NCBI GenBank assembly: GCA_937981765.1
Contig: CALJOM010000006.1
Span: 186,001 to 250,000, forward strand
Direction of reading: 5' to 3'
Length of the DNA stretch: 64,000 nucleotides
Source of the DNA: an uncultured Bacteroidales bacterium
Lineage (GTDB): Bacteria; Bacteroidota; Bacteroidia; Bacteroidales; Salinivirgaceae
The position numbers were made by a program, and so were the translations under genes. Under the pieces are notes generated by a model. It did not search any database and had not been told where the DNA came from. It was given only the letters and a program-made list of their open reading frames with translations. Below, in pieces: positions 16,419 through 26,000 of this stretch; positions within the stretch are counted from its first letter, which is position 1; the number at the start of each line of letters is the position of its first letter.

Positions 16419-18557
16419 CTAGTTATTGGATGAATAGATTTCGTTAATAATGTTTTGTGCTCCGGCAAATTTGTCGATAATGAAAAGTATGTAACGGATG
16501 TCTAAGCCTATGTTGCGACATATTAACGGATTGTAATACATATCGCTCATTACCCCGTCCCAAGCACGGTCAAAGTTTATTCCAACAAGGCGTCCGGAGG
16601 CATCGAGTATTGGACTTCCGCTATTTCCTCCGGTAGTGTGGTTGGTGGCAGCAAAGCAAACGGGAAGTTGCCCTTGGGAATTGGTATAACTACCATAATC
16701 TCCTTTGCGATATAGTTCTCTTAGTTTTTCCGGTACATTGTAATCGTAAATTGTGGGATTGTCTTTTTCTATAATCCCTTGAAGAGTTGTTTGGTAGTGG
16801 TATTGTACGGCATCCCGGGGTGAGTATCCTTTTGCCTGTCCGTAAGAAATACGAAAGGTGCTGTTAGCGTCGGGATAGAAGTTGCTTTCGGGTTGCATTT
16901 CTCGTAGAGCTTTGATAAATTGACGATTGAGTTCCGGGAGGTTTTGCCGTGTTTCAACTAGTTGTGGGCGGATTTGGTTGTCGTAGGTGGTTGAAAATGC
17001 CTTCCAGAGTTGAAATGCAGGATCTTTTTCAAGCTTTTTGTGCTCTTTCGGGTTGCTGATTAATGCCAGAACTTTGGTGGAGTCGGTGAGAATTGTACGA
17101 CTAAATACCCAATCGGCTATTTTCTCCGAGTTGTTTTTAAACTTTTTGTTGAGGATTACCAGAAACGTAGGTTTAAGATTCTCTGGGATGTTTTGGTTAA
17201 ATTCGGCAAGTATTTTTACGAATATTTCTCTATCAAGCGGAATATGATAATTTTTAAAGAAAGTGCGGGTTTGTTTGATTAGGGAACTTATTGTGGCGGA
17301 GTCGGCTTGGGTAATTTCGTTAAAGCTTCCGGCATAGGATAATATTTCGATACGTAATACTCCTTCAGTAAAGTAAAGGGCAAATGGCATGATGGTGGTA
17401 AGTTTCTGGTAGATTTCGTTGTATTGGTTTAAGATGGAGAGATAATCTGGATTCTGACTGTAGTAGTTTCGAAATTTATTTTCTAATTCCTGTTTTTGCC
17501 CTACTACGTTGAATCGCTCCAGGCCTTGTATTTCACCAATCCATTTTTTCCATGCGTTGGCTGCGCTTGCTACTTTGCTGCTGTATTGGATTCTGACTTT
17601 AGGGTCTAATTCCATGTGTTTTTTCATGGTTTCTATGCGTATCTCTCGTAAATGAATGCTTAGCGGATTTTGAGTGTTTTTGATAAATTTTATGGCATAA
17701 GACGGAAGATATTGTTCGGTGGTGCCAGGGTATCCCATAACGAACGTAAAGGTGTTTTCTGAAACTCCTTGGGGATTAATTTTGAAGTATCTGGTAGGCT
17801 TGTAGGGTTTATTATTGGGTGAATAAGGGGCAGGTTTGTTATCGGGCCCTGCATAGATGCGGAAAAGCATGAAGTCGCCTGTATGTCGTGGCCACACCCA
17901 GTTGTCGGTATCGCCTCCGAATTTTCCGATAGCTGATGGTGGCGCTCCTACCATTCGAACGTCTTCAAAAATTTCGTAAACCGATAAGTAATATTCATTT
18001 CCCCCATAAAATTCATTGACTTTTGCCTTCAGGTGTGTTCCTTGAACGGCTTCTTTTTCAATTCTGTGGATATTGATTCGAAGAATTGAGTCGCGGGTTT
18101 TGGTGGGCATGTCGTTCGTGATATTTTCGAAGGCTTTTGCAGTAACATCTTCCATTCTGACTAGTATACTTACCGTGAGATTTGTTGCCTGCAGTTCCTG
18201 TGATTTGTCATAGGCCCAAAATCCGTTGGTTAGGTAATCGTTGTCGATGGTACTGTATTGTTGGATATATCCGTATCCACAGTGATGGTTTGTTAGAAAG
18301 AGTCCTTCGTCGGAAATCAGGCCTCCGGTGCAAAAGTGTCGGAATGGTCTGCCATTGATTCCTAAGCCAACAACAGCTTGATTGAATGATGCAGAGTCGG
18401 CAGTATAAATTTGGTTGGCAGAAAGGTTAAGCCCCAATTCTTGCATTTTTTGAATGGTTTGTTCCTTCAGTCGGAAGGGGAGCCACATTCCTTCGTCGGC
18501 AAGGGTTATTTGCCATACTAAAAGGAGAGTTCCGAAAATTGAAATAGATTTTTTCAT
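16419..18557 (-). CDS. S46 family dipeptidyl-peptidase, DPP11-like
   Basis: Exported serine peptidase of family S46 (DPP7/DPP11), which releases dipeptides from peptide N-termini in the periplasm. The frame is open to 18704, but ATG at 18557 gives a proper signal peptide (MKKSISIFGTLLLVW) and a 712-residue protein of normal size. The triad is seen as His in LTNHHCGYGY, Asp in GGDTDNWVWPRHT and Ser in TGGNSGSPI. Eighteen residues after the Ser is Arg (FDRAWDG); this position is Arg in Asp/Glu-specific DPP11 and Gly in DPP7, so acidic-residue specificity is expected. Together with the downstream rsmA and upstream maf it is minus-strand. Confidence 0.9.
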   Translation of the reverse strand: MKKSISIFGTLLLVWQITLADEGMWLPFRLKEQTIQKMQELGLNLSANQIYTADSASFNQAVVGLGINGRPFRHFCTGGLISDEGLFLTNHHCGYGYIQQYSTIDNDYLTNGFWAYDKSQELQATNLTVSILVRMEDVTAKAFENITNDMPTKTRDSILRINIHRIEKEAVQGTHLKAKVNEFYGGNEYYLSVYEIFEDVRMVGAPPSAIGKFGGDTDNWVWPRHTGDFMLFRIYAGPDNKPAPYSPNNKPYKPTRYFKINPQGVSENTFTFVMGYPGTTEQYLPSYAIKFIKNTQNPLSIHLREIRIETMKKHMELDPKVRIQYSSKVASAANAWKKWIGEIQGLERFNVVGQKQELENKFRNYYSQNPDYLSILNQYNEIYQKLTTIMPFALYFTEGVLRIEILSYAGSFNEITQADSATISSLIKQTRTFFKNYHIPLDREIFVKILAEFNQNIPENLKPTFLVILNKKFKNNSEKIADWVFSRTILTDSTKVLALISNPKEHKKLEKDPAFQLWKAFSTTYDNQIRPQLVETRQNLPELNRQFIKALREMQPESNFYPDANSTFRISYGQAKGYSPRDAVQYHYQTTLQGIIEKDNPTIYDYNVPEKLRELYRKGDYGSYTNSQGQLPVCFAATNHTTGGNSGSPILDASGRLVGINFDRAWDGVMSDMYYNPLICRNIGLDIRYILFIIDKFAGAQNIINEIYSSNN

Positions 18558-18592
18558 GTCTATGTATTTTTGTGTTTGTATTATCAATGGGA

Positions 18593-19207
18593 TTATATTT
18601 GTGCCAAAAGAATTCTCAACTGGTTGTATATCAATGTAGTGGGTAGACCTACTACGTTGGAATATGAGCCTTCTATCCTGCGAATGCCTATTAGACCAAT
18701 CCACTCCTGGATTCCATATGCTCCGGCTTTATCTAAAGGAATGAAGGTTTTTACGTAAAAATCGATTTCCTCGTTTATTAACGATTCAAACCACACGTAG
18801 GTGATATCTTCAGTGAGTATTTCCTTTTGATGGGTCAGGATACAAACTCCGGTAATAACAGCGTGTTTTCTCCCCGAAAGTGATTGTAGCATATGGCGGG
18901 CCTCTTCTTCATTGTTTGGTTTGTTTAGCGGAATGTTGTCGCAGAGTACGATGGTGTCACACGCCAAAAGTATTTGGTTTTTACTCATTAAGGGTTTGTA
19001 GGCATGTGCTTTACGTTGCGCAAGGAGTTTGGGAAGTTGGTATGGATTGGTTGATAAATCAAAATTTTCATCAATTTCAAGATTATTCCATATGGAATAT
19101 TCTAATCCCATTTCGTGCATAAGTTGTTGCCGTCTGGGTGATTGAGAGGCAAGAATCAACTGGTATTTTTTTTCAGATAATGTTTTTGTTAACGGGGGCT
19201 TTGTCAT
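18593..19207 (-). CDS. maf: Maf family nucleoside triphosphate pyrophosphatase
   Basis: A 204-residue Maf/YhdE-type protein that hydrolyses dTTP, UTP or modified NTPs to the monophosphate. The signature LILASQSPRRQQLM is at the N-terminus, with CDTIV, SGRKHAVITGV and DKAGAYGIQ further on. The TSGxxxxxxSGRxH-like central part and ending are normal. It lies 5 bases downstream of the prenyltransferase gene and so is in the same operon. It is longer at the N-terminus than typical by about ten residues, so the real start could be slightly later. Confidence 0.92.
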   Translation of the reverse strand: MTKPPLTKTLSEKKYQLILASQSPRRQQLMHEMGLEYSIWNNLEIDENFDLSTNPYQLPKLLAQRKAHAYKPLMSKNQILLACDTIVLCDNIPLNKPNNEEEARHMLQSLSGRKHAVITGVCILTHQKEILTEDITYVWFESLINEEIDFYVKTFIPLDKAGAYGIQEWIGLIGIRRIEGSYSNVVGLPTTLIYNQLRILLAQI

Positions 19208-19212
19208 AGTTT

Positions 19213-20193
19213 TTACAGGAAGAATTTTCCAAATAGCAAACAGGCGATAATACCAGAGAGCATTACCGCCTTAATAAGACGGTCGGGAAGGATATATTTT
19301 TGGGGTTGTCGTGCTTTGTATGTAGTTGCTATGGTCAAAACGAGGGGAAGGATGATGAATAATAGCAGATATATTCCAATGATGGTTTTGTATTCAGAAT
19401 CTTTTACCAGCAAACCATAGAGCAAAAGTAGCGATAGGATAAGCAGTCCGTTGATAATTTGTACAAACCACTTCGCTTTTTCCGGTCCCCAAACAATGGG
19501 GAGGGTTTTGCGTGAGTATCTGGCATCGCCAATGATGTCTTTGAAATCTTTTAATATTTCGCGAATAAAGTTGGTTATAAATGCAAACGATGAATAGATG
19601 GCTACGAGGATAAATATTTTGTAGGTTTCGGTATTGTGGTAGAGTTGGGAGATGGAGTGGTTCTGGGATTTTATCAACCATGCATACTCAAAAAGAATTA
19701 TTTGAAAAGGCACCATGAAAGCCAGTAGTGAAACAATAAAGTTGCCCTTGTACCAAGTTTGTTTGAAATAGGTGCTGTAGAACCAGAAAAGAAGAATCAC
19801 AATAAGGTAAACGGCTGAAATCCAGTAAATTCTTAACCGGATAGCCAGAAAAGACCCAACCAGAAATCCCGTGATGCTGAGTATCCAATGAAACAGTATA
19901 GCTTCGCGACGATGAACTTTCGTGCCTATAAGGGTTTTATCGGGCCTGTTTATGCGGTCGATTTTTTGGTCAAAATAATCGTTGATAACATAGCCGGCTG
20001 CTCCTATTAGAACCGTTGCTGTAATGGTTAAAATAAAATCGAGGATAGGGAAGGCCGAGGCAATTCCGAATTTTTCCAAATGTGGCAGAATTAGGCCGTA
20101 ACGAACGGCTATCATAGTAAAGATAACAATGAAGAGGTTCAGCGGACGAGTAAGTTTAAAAATATTCATGGCATATTCTATTTTACCGGCCAT
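19213..20193 (-). CDS. UbiA-family prenyltransferase (annotated in relatives as geranylgeranylglycerol-phosphate geranylgeranyltransferase)
   Basis: An integral membrane prenyltransferase with eight or nine hydrophobic helices. The first Asp-rich motif is NDYFDQKIDRINRPDK and the second DFKDIIGDARYSRKTLP, both needed for Mg and diphosphate binding. It could make a polyprenylated quinone or lipid; the exact acceptor cannot be read from sequence. A start at ATG 20169 (MNIFKLTRP) would remove the 16-base overlap with the upstream phosphatase gene and matches family N-termini equally well. Co-oriented with maf and the KdsC-like gene. Confidence 0.85.
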   Translation of the reverse strand: MAGKIEYAMNIFKLTRPLNLFIVIFTMIAVRYGLILPHLEKFGIASAFPILDFILTITATVLIGAAGYVINDYFDQKIDRINRPDKTLIGTKVHRREAILFHWILSITGFLVGSFLAIRLRIYWISAVYLIVILLFWFYSTYFKQTWYKGNFIVSLLAFMVPFQIILFEYAWLIKSQNHSISQLYHNTETYKIFILVAIYSSFAFITNFIREILKDFKDIIGDARYSRKTLPIVWGPEKAKWFVQIINGLLILSLLLLYGLLVKDSEYKTIIGIYLLLFIILPLVLTIATTYKARQPQKYILPDRLIKAVMLSGIIACLLFGKFFL

Positions 20194-20684
20194 TTTCCTT
20201 GTGCTCGTAGGGTTTGTTCAATAACGTCGCGTACGCATCCTTTGCCTCCGTTGAATGATGAAATGTAGTGTGCCAGATTTTTTATCTCTGAATCGGCATC
20301 GGCAGGACAGGTACGTATTCCGGCTAGTTGAATTACCTCGTAATCGGGCATATCATCCCCCATATACAGTACTGTGTCGGGGTTAAGATTGTATTTGTGC
20401 ACAAAATCGAGAAAATCTTTGCATTTGTCGTTGGAAGGTATGTATATGTTTGTTATTCCTAATTTTTGGAATCGTTGTTTCACTGCTTCATCGTCGCCAC
20501 CGGAGATGATTGCAATGGGATATCCTTGTTTGGCGGCATAATGAGTGGCATATCCGTCGCGGATATTCATCACTCGGGCCTCCTGCCCGTTCGACAACAG
20601 TAATAAGTTACCATCGGTAAAAACCCCGTCGACATCGAAAACAAAGGCTTTGATAAAACTTAAACGTTCTTTGAAGTTAAGCAT
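20178..20684 (-). CDS. KdsC-like HAD phosphatase (3-deoxy-D-manno-octulosonate-8-phosphate phosphatase type)
   Basis: A 168-residue C0-type HAD hydrolase. The nucleophile motif is FDVDGVFTDG, motif II AIISGG, the Lys of motif III is in SNDKCKD, and motif IV is YMGDDMPD. Length and the GGKGCVRDVIE C-terminus fit KdsC, which dephosphorylates Kdo-8-phosphate for lipopolysaccharide synthesis. In Bacteroidota several close HAD relatives exist, so the substrate is likely but not proven. It sits between the UbiA and DUF2520 genes. Confidence 0.85.
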   Translation of the reverse strand: MLNFKERLSFIKAFVFDVDGVFTDGNLLLLSNGQEARVMNIRDGYATHYAAKQGYPIAIISGGDDEAVKQRFQKLGITNIYIPSNDKCKDFLDFVHKYNLNPDTVLYMGDDMPDYEVIQLAGIRTCPADADSEIKNLAHYISSFNGGKGCVRDVIEQTLRAQGKWPVK

Positions 20685-20715
20685 GTTTGTTCAGTTTTTG
20701 CAAAGTTAAAAAATA

Positions 20716-21507
20716 TTACAAACGTTTGTTGATTTTCTGTTGTATGGCATCGGTCAATAAAGCGTATAGCTGCTTCAAATGGTTGGAAAGTAACGACAGG
20801 TGTTTTTCAATAGTAGTAGTATCGTTTCGTGCAGCTGGGCCTGTCTGGGTTTGGGATGGGCTGTTCTCAACGGCCTTTTGGGCAGTTCGAAGAATCAGAG
20901 GGTGTAGTATTGAATAGTCAATCTGATGTTGCTGGCAAATTTCTTCAGCTAATGACAACATTAGGTTGCCAAAGTTGCTTACAAAAACCGCCGCTATATG
21001 GAGCATAACTCGCTGGGAGCTATCCATGGAGTGGGGAATTGCTCCGATGCCTTCCGCTATGGTATAAAGTACTTCTTTAGCAGGTTCGGTTGTGGCTTCA
21101 ATGCAAACATTAATACCTTCGAATGGAATAATTTTGGAGGGATGAAGCGTTTGTGCAGGATAAAAAACCGCTGCATTGGGGTGTATATCGATTAAAGTTT
21201 GCAGATCGACACTCCCAGCACAATGAACCAGAAGTGATTGCTGCGTGCATTGAATGTTTTTGGCAATGGGAATAATGTGTTGGTCGGGAACCGTTAGAAA
21301 AAAAATGGTGTCGGTGTTGAATTGTTCTGTTATGGAAAACCTTTTAAGGGTTGACCATTCGGGGTACCTAGGGGGTAACTCCGGGGTACGGGTAATAATT
21401 CCTTTCAACGGGAAATTGTTCAATCGGAGAGATGCTGCTAAGGAGCGCGCAACACCCCCCGATCCCACAATTACGATGGGTGGAATATTCGGCTTATTCA
21501 TTGGCAA
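20716..21507 (-). CDS. Rossmann-fold/DUF2520 domain protein
   Basis: A 263-residue protein with an NAD(P)-binding N-terminal Rossmann domain (IVIVGSGGVARSLAASL, then IITRTPE) and a C-terminal all-helical DUF2520 domain (HIAAVFVSNFGNLMLSLAEEIC), as in ProC/panE-like dehydrogenases. Substrate unknown. This gene next to the KdsC-like and Maf genes is a conserved Bacteroidota arrangement, as I recall it. Its start overlaps the end of the DUF2807 gene by 14 bases. Confidence 0.82.
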   Translation of the reverse strand: MPMNKPNIPPIVIVGSGGVARSLAASLRLNNFPLKGIITRTPELPPRYPEWSTLKRFSITEQFNTDTIFFLTVPDQHIIPIAKNIQCTQQSLLVHCAGSVDLQTLIDIHPNAAVFYPAQTLHPSKIIPFEGINVCIEATTEPAKEVLYTIAEGIGAIPHSMDSSQRVMLHIAAVFVSNFGNLMLSLAEEICQQHQIDYSILHPLILRTAQKAVENSPSQTQTGPAARNDTTTIEKHLSLLSNHLKQLYALLTDAIQQKINKRL

Positions 21508-22168
21508 GGGTTATTCGGCCGCCGGTGTGTAACACAACATCTTTCGGGGATGAACCACCATAAATTTTGAGCTCACTGCCAGTTGTTACTTTACCAGAAA
21601 CTGCGGGAGAGGCATTTACGGCGATGAAAGACCCGAGGGTGACGATTAAATAGGCTTTGTTGCAATTGAGTTCATTGGCTCGAATAGTCGAACCTTGACG
21701 ACAAGTTACTAGTAGCCTTTTGGTTGCCCCTGATAGCAGAATGAAACTGCCGCCACTAGCTTTACCGGTTACATGAGAGTTGTGCACTTTAGCTCTGATT
21801 TCAGACCCAGTAAGTGCTGCTAGTAATATCGTATCGGTTGTAGTCAGGGAGTCTAATGTTACCCTTGCTCCCGAGCTGGTTGAAACCCTTGATATTGAAT
21901 TTCCATTTACTATAAAAATTTTGCGGGATTCTTTAATCCCCCCTTTTCTTTTTACAATCAGACAATTGTCTTTAACCTTTAGAGTGATTTTGTTCATGTC
22001 GGGATTATCAACTGAATAACTGAATTGGTCAGAATAACGAACAATAACCTCAACGTTTCCTTTGGCTTTGATGGAATTAAACGCAGACAATTCATTAACT
22101 TGGCTCCGCAATGATAATGGTAGGAGCAGAGACAAAATCGAGATGAATACTATAATCTGTTGCTTCAT
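21494..22168 (-). CDS. DUF2807 (head GIN) domain secreted protein
   Basis: A 224-residue protein with signal peptide (cleavage near SLRSQ). The rest is a Ser/Thr/Gly-rich parallel beta-helix typical of DUF2807: FNSIKAKGNVEVIVRYSD at the start, then short repeats around TGSEIRA, GGSFILLSG, QGSTIRA, GSELKIYGG. These are putative cell-surface or periplasmic proteins without known enzymatic role. It is the first gene of the minus-strand run down to the DPP11-like peptidase and is divergent from the LytTR regulator. Confidence 0.8.
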   Translation of the reverse strand: MKQQIIVFISILSLLLPLSLRSQVNELSAFNSIKAKGNVEVIVRYSDQFSYSVDNPDMNKITLKVKDNCLIVKRKGGIKESRKIFIVNGNSISRVSTSSGARVTLDSLTTTDTILLAALTGSEIRAKVHNSHVTGKASGGSFILLSGATKRLLVTCRQGSTIRANELNCNKAYLIVTLGSFIAVNASPAVSGKVTTGSELKIYGGSSPKDVVLHTGGRITLANE

Positions 22169-22247
22169 AGTTTATGATATTTCAATCCGAAGTAAATACG
22201 AAAAACTAGTACAAAAATTGCGATTTTTTTGCGAAGTGCCCAAAATA

Positions 22248-22279
22248 TTTCATCGATAAATCATAATTTTTTATCTTTG
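22248..22279 (+). promoter_or_regulatory. Putative promoter of the LytTR/propeller-kinase operon
   Basis: TATCTTTG at 22272-22279 is an exact TAnnTTTG -7 element, and TTTC at 22248-22251 lies 20 bases upstream as a near-consensus -33 element. The expected transcript would start about 40 bases before the regulator ATG. Confidence 0.5.
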
Positions 22280-22327
22280 GGGTGCTAGTGAAAAAATATC
22301 CTTGGTTCAACTATCCGCTGAAAAATT

Positions 22328-23035
22328 ATGGAAGGAAAACATAAGCTCGTGAAATGTCTTATTGTGGACGATGATGAGCTTGTTGCCGATATTTTGCAGG
22401 CCTATATTCAAAAGTTGGGACATTGGGATTTGGTTGGAATTGCGAATAACCCGTTACTTGCAAGGCAAAAATTGCTCAGCAACAGTATCGATGTTTTGTT
22501 TCTCGATGTTGAACTGCCGGGATTAAGTGGAATCGACCTTTTGAAGAGTTTAACCCACAGGCCGTTGGTAGTGTTGATAAGCGGCAATAAAGATTATGCG
22601 GTTGAGGGCTTTAATCTCGATGTTGAGGATTTTCTGCTCAAACCAATCTCGTTTGAACGGTTTCTAAAATCGGTAAATAAGATAGAAACATCACTCATAC
22701 ACAAATCGAATCAAGAAGCCGAAGATTATATTCAGGTAACTGAAAACAAAAAAACGATTCGTTTGAACGTAAACGACATTTACTACATTGAGAGTATAAA
22801 AGACTATTCAAGGATTGTTCTTGCCGATCGGCAAATAGTTACCCATGTCCCTATCTTACATTTTGAAAAAACTCTAGACCCGTCGCGCTTTATGCGCATT
22901 CATAGGTGTGTAATCGTTGCATTGAGCAAAATACAGGCTTATTCTGCAACTACCATCGATGTAGGGATTGCCGACCTCCCGGTGGGTGGAAGTTACAAAA
23001 AGAACGTTTTGGATTTGTTAAAAAAATCCCCCTAA
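22328..23035 (+). CDS. LytTR-family response regulator
   Basis: A 235-residue regulator: receiver (residues about 7-120; acidic DDD, phospho-acceptor in FLDVELPGLSG, Lys in LLKPIS) and a LytTR DNA-binding domain (about 135-232; IYYIESIKDYSRIVL, FMRIHRCVIVAL, LPVGGSYKKNVLDLL). It should dimerise on direct repeats in target promoters after phosphorylation. The sensor kinase gene starts only 10 bases after its stop, so the two form a two-component pair. Confidence 0.92.
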   Translation: MEGKHKLVKCLIVDDDELVADILQAYIQKLGHWDLVGIANNPLLARQKLLSNSIDVLFLDVELPGLSGIDLLKSLTHRPLVVLISGNKDYAVEGFNLDVEDFLLKPISFERFLKSVNKIETSLIHKSNQEAEDYIQVTENKKTIRLNVNDIYYIESIKDYSRIVLADRQIVTHVPILHFEKTLDPSRFMRIHRCVIVALSKIQAYSATTIDVGIADLPVGGSYKKNVLDLLKKSP

Positions 23036-23045
23036 ATAATCCCTC

Positions 23046-26000
23046 ATGGTAAAAGGTAGAACTTTTATTAACCTGCTGTTTTTTCTGGGGGTATTTCTGA
23101 CCACAGTCGATGGGCATTCATTTTTGGGGAAACGCATTGTGCGGACCTATTTACCTTCGGATTATTCAGGAGGAACCCAAAACTGGGCTATATGTGCCGA
23201 CACCAACAACTGGCTTTACTTTGGGAACCAGGGAATTCTAATTTACGACGGATTTTGGTGGAATAAGGCGGTAACTCGGAATGGTTCAGCTGTAAGAGCA
23301 ATTACCCTTGGCCCCGACGGGAAAATCTACTATGGTGCTATTAACGAATTTGGCGTTCTAAGCGTTGATTCTAAAGGGAAATATTCAGTAGAAGTATTGT
23401 CGAACGATATTGAGTTCAAACGTCCCGATGTTTGGAGTTTACATGCGGTTGGTAAACAGCAAATCAGCTTTCAGACAGAAAATCGCATTTTTATTTTTAA
23501 TGGGAAAACATTCAAGACTATTGACCCTGAGGGAAGTTTTTTTTATTTAACCTATAAAGTTGACCAGACACTCTGGGCATTGGATGTTGGGGTTGGGCTA
23601 CAGATGATCACAGATACTGCCTTAGTTTTTATTTCCGGAAGTGAGTTTCTTAAAAATCAACGACTTGAGGCTCTTTTAACCGATTCAAAAAACACGTTAA
23701 CTTTCATTCTTCGCAGTGGTAAGATTTATCGTGCAGAATATGATAATAAACCCTCTTTGAGAAATTTACGCGAGCTTCCACTTCTTACAAACGCGCCGAC
23801 AACAACTCTTGGACTTTATACCGGATATCAATTTTCGGACGAATTAATAGCCATTGGCACCACCCAACAAGGATTGCTTCTGATTGATACCTTGGGCAAT
23901 GTGAAATATAATGCCAACATAAATAACCAACTTTTGTCCGATGCCGTATATGCAATTCATGTTACCCCCGATGGTGTTATGTGGCTTGCTCAAGATATGG
24001 GGATTGCCCTAATTGAAATGGGGCCTGAGATTAGCTTATGGGATCATACTTTAGGGTTAAAAGGCACAGTATATAAACTGCTCATTTTTCGAAACAAGCT
24101 TTACGCAGCTACCTCTTATGGATTATTTGTAACGGAATCTAAACCTGTTACCGGCGAACCCCACCGTTTTAGACAAATCGAGGGACTGCGTTCCCAAACC
24201 TGGGATATTGCGTTCCTTAGTTCTCAAAAAGACACGATACTGTTGGCTGCGGCTGGAGATGGGTTCTACCAGATAACATCCAGGGCCCAAAAAATCTCTG
24301 AAACGAATTCCTGCTATTCTTTGGCTGTTTGCCAGAAAAGTAAAAATCCGGTTGTGATGTTGGGGCATGGCAAAGGAATTTCGTTTTTTGAATACCGAAA
24401 CAATTCGTTTGTAGAACTCCCCATCCGTGCTGATATACAGGCGTCGGTTCGTAAAATGCTTATCGACAACCAAGACCAAGTTTGGGTTAGCACTCCCTAT
24501 ACGGGTATAGCAAGTTTTTCTTTGCAGGAAGTTCAAAAATTGAAACCGATAATTCCATTATCAAAATATGCCCTCGATTCAGCCGAAAGTTTCCGGTTAG
24601 CCGATTTAGCTATTTTAAATAATGAACTAATGGTAATTATCAACGGACGCTTGTTTAAGCCCATTAAAGAAACATTAACCCTAAAACCCAGTTATTCCCT
24701 GAATAAATTTTTGAAAGAACGCGATATTCCACTGGGAATAATTCAGTTCGACCATAATACGAATACCGCATGGATTAACGGGGAATATAAAATTCAAAAC
24801 TTCGGCAATCCGGATTTTTCTATTGAGCATATCCCTATCAACCGATTTGATATCAGTTTTATACATCAGTTTTTGGTTAGTGGCGACCATTTGTTTTTTG
24901 CTACTGAAAAAGGACTATACGGCATTAATATCCGAAACTTTATTCCGCAAAGTAAATTAAATCCTCCAATTGTACGAGGCATTTATACCAGTGCCGATTC
25001 CATTTTTTTTATCGCTAAGCCTCAACCAATTAGCTTTCGATTCCCTGTTCGTAATCTTAAATTACAATTTTCATCATCAAATTATCTGGCGGGCGAGAAA
25101 ATACGTTTTCGTTTTCGCTTGAATGGTTTTGAAAAAGAGTATAGCCAGATAGAAAATCAGTTCGAAAAAACTTACTCAAACCTTTTGCCGGGCAATTACC
25201 AGTTTGTGATTTTTACTATCGATGGGTATGGAAGAGTGAGTTCTCCAACTTATTTGAACTTTACCGTAGAAGCACCTTGGTATTTAACAATTTATGCCAT
25301 AATCATTTATCTGTCAGCCATAGTGGTTATGATAACCATAATCATACGACGCAGAACCAAAAGGCTGCATAGTATCCGGAAATATCTTCAGGAAGAAGTT
25401 AGGGAGCGAACCAGAGAGATAGCCCGGCAGCATCAGCAACTAAAAAAACTTTCCTTGATAGTTGAGAAGGCCGACAATGCTGTTTCTGTTTTTTCAAAAG
25501 AGGGCAAATTACTTTGGTGCAATAACGCCTTTACCCGAATTTATGGCTATACAGTGGATGAATTTATTGCCACCAAAGGAAAGCAAATCTTTTCAACGCA
25601 TGAATCACCTCAGGTTCGCGAAGCCTATGAACAATGCTTACAAACCAAACAAACCGTTCGTTACGAGTTTTTCACCTTAAACCGATTCGAAGAAGGCATC
25701 TGGATTCAAACTACTCTAACTCCGATTCTCGATAAAAACAACCAGATTAAACAGCTCATAGCTATCGATACGGATGTTACCAACCTTAAGAATGCCGATG
25801 AAGAGATTCGCTTTCAGAAAGAACAGCTTGAGCGAATCAATGCTGAATTAATAGAATTGAGTATCATAGCCCAGGAAACCGATAATGCCGTGGTTGTCTC
25901 GGATAAAGATGGCTTTATCATTTGGGTGAATAGAGCTTATACCAAAATTTATGGTTACACTACCGAAGAAATGGTTTCGGCTAAAGTGAACATATTAGAT

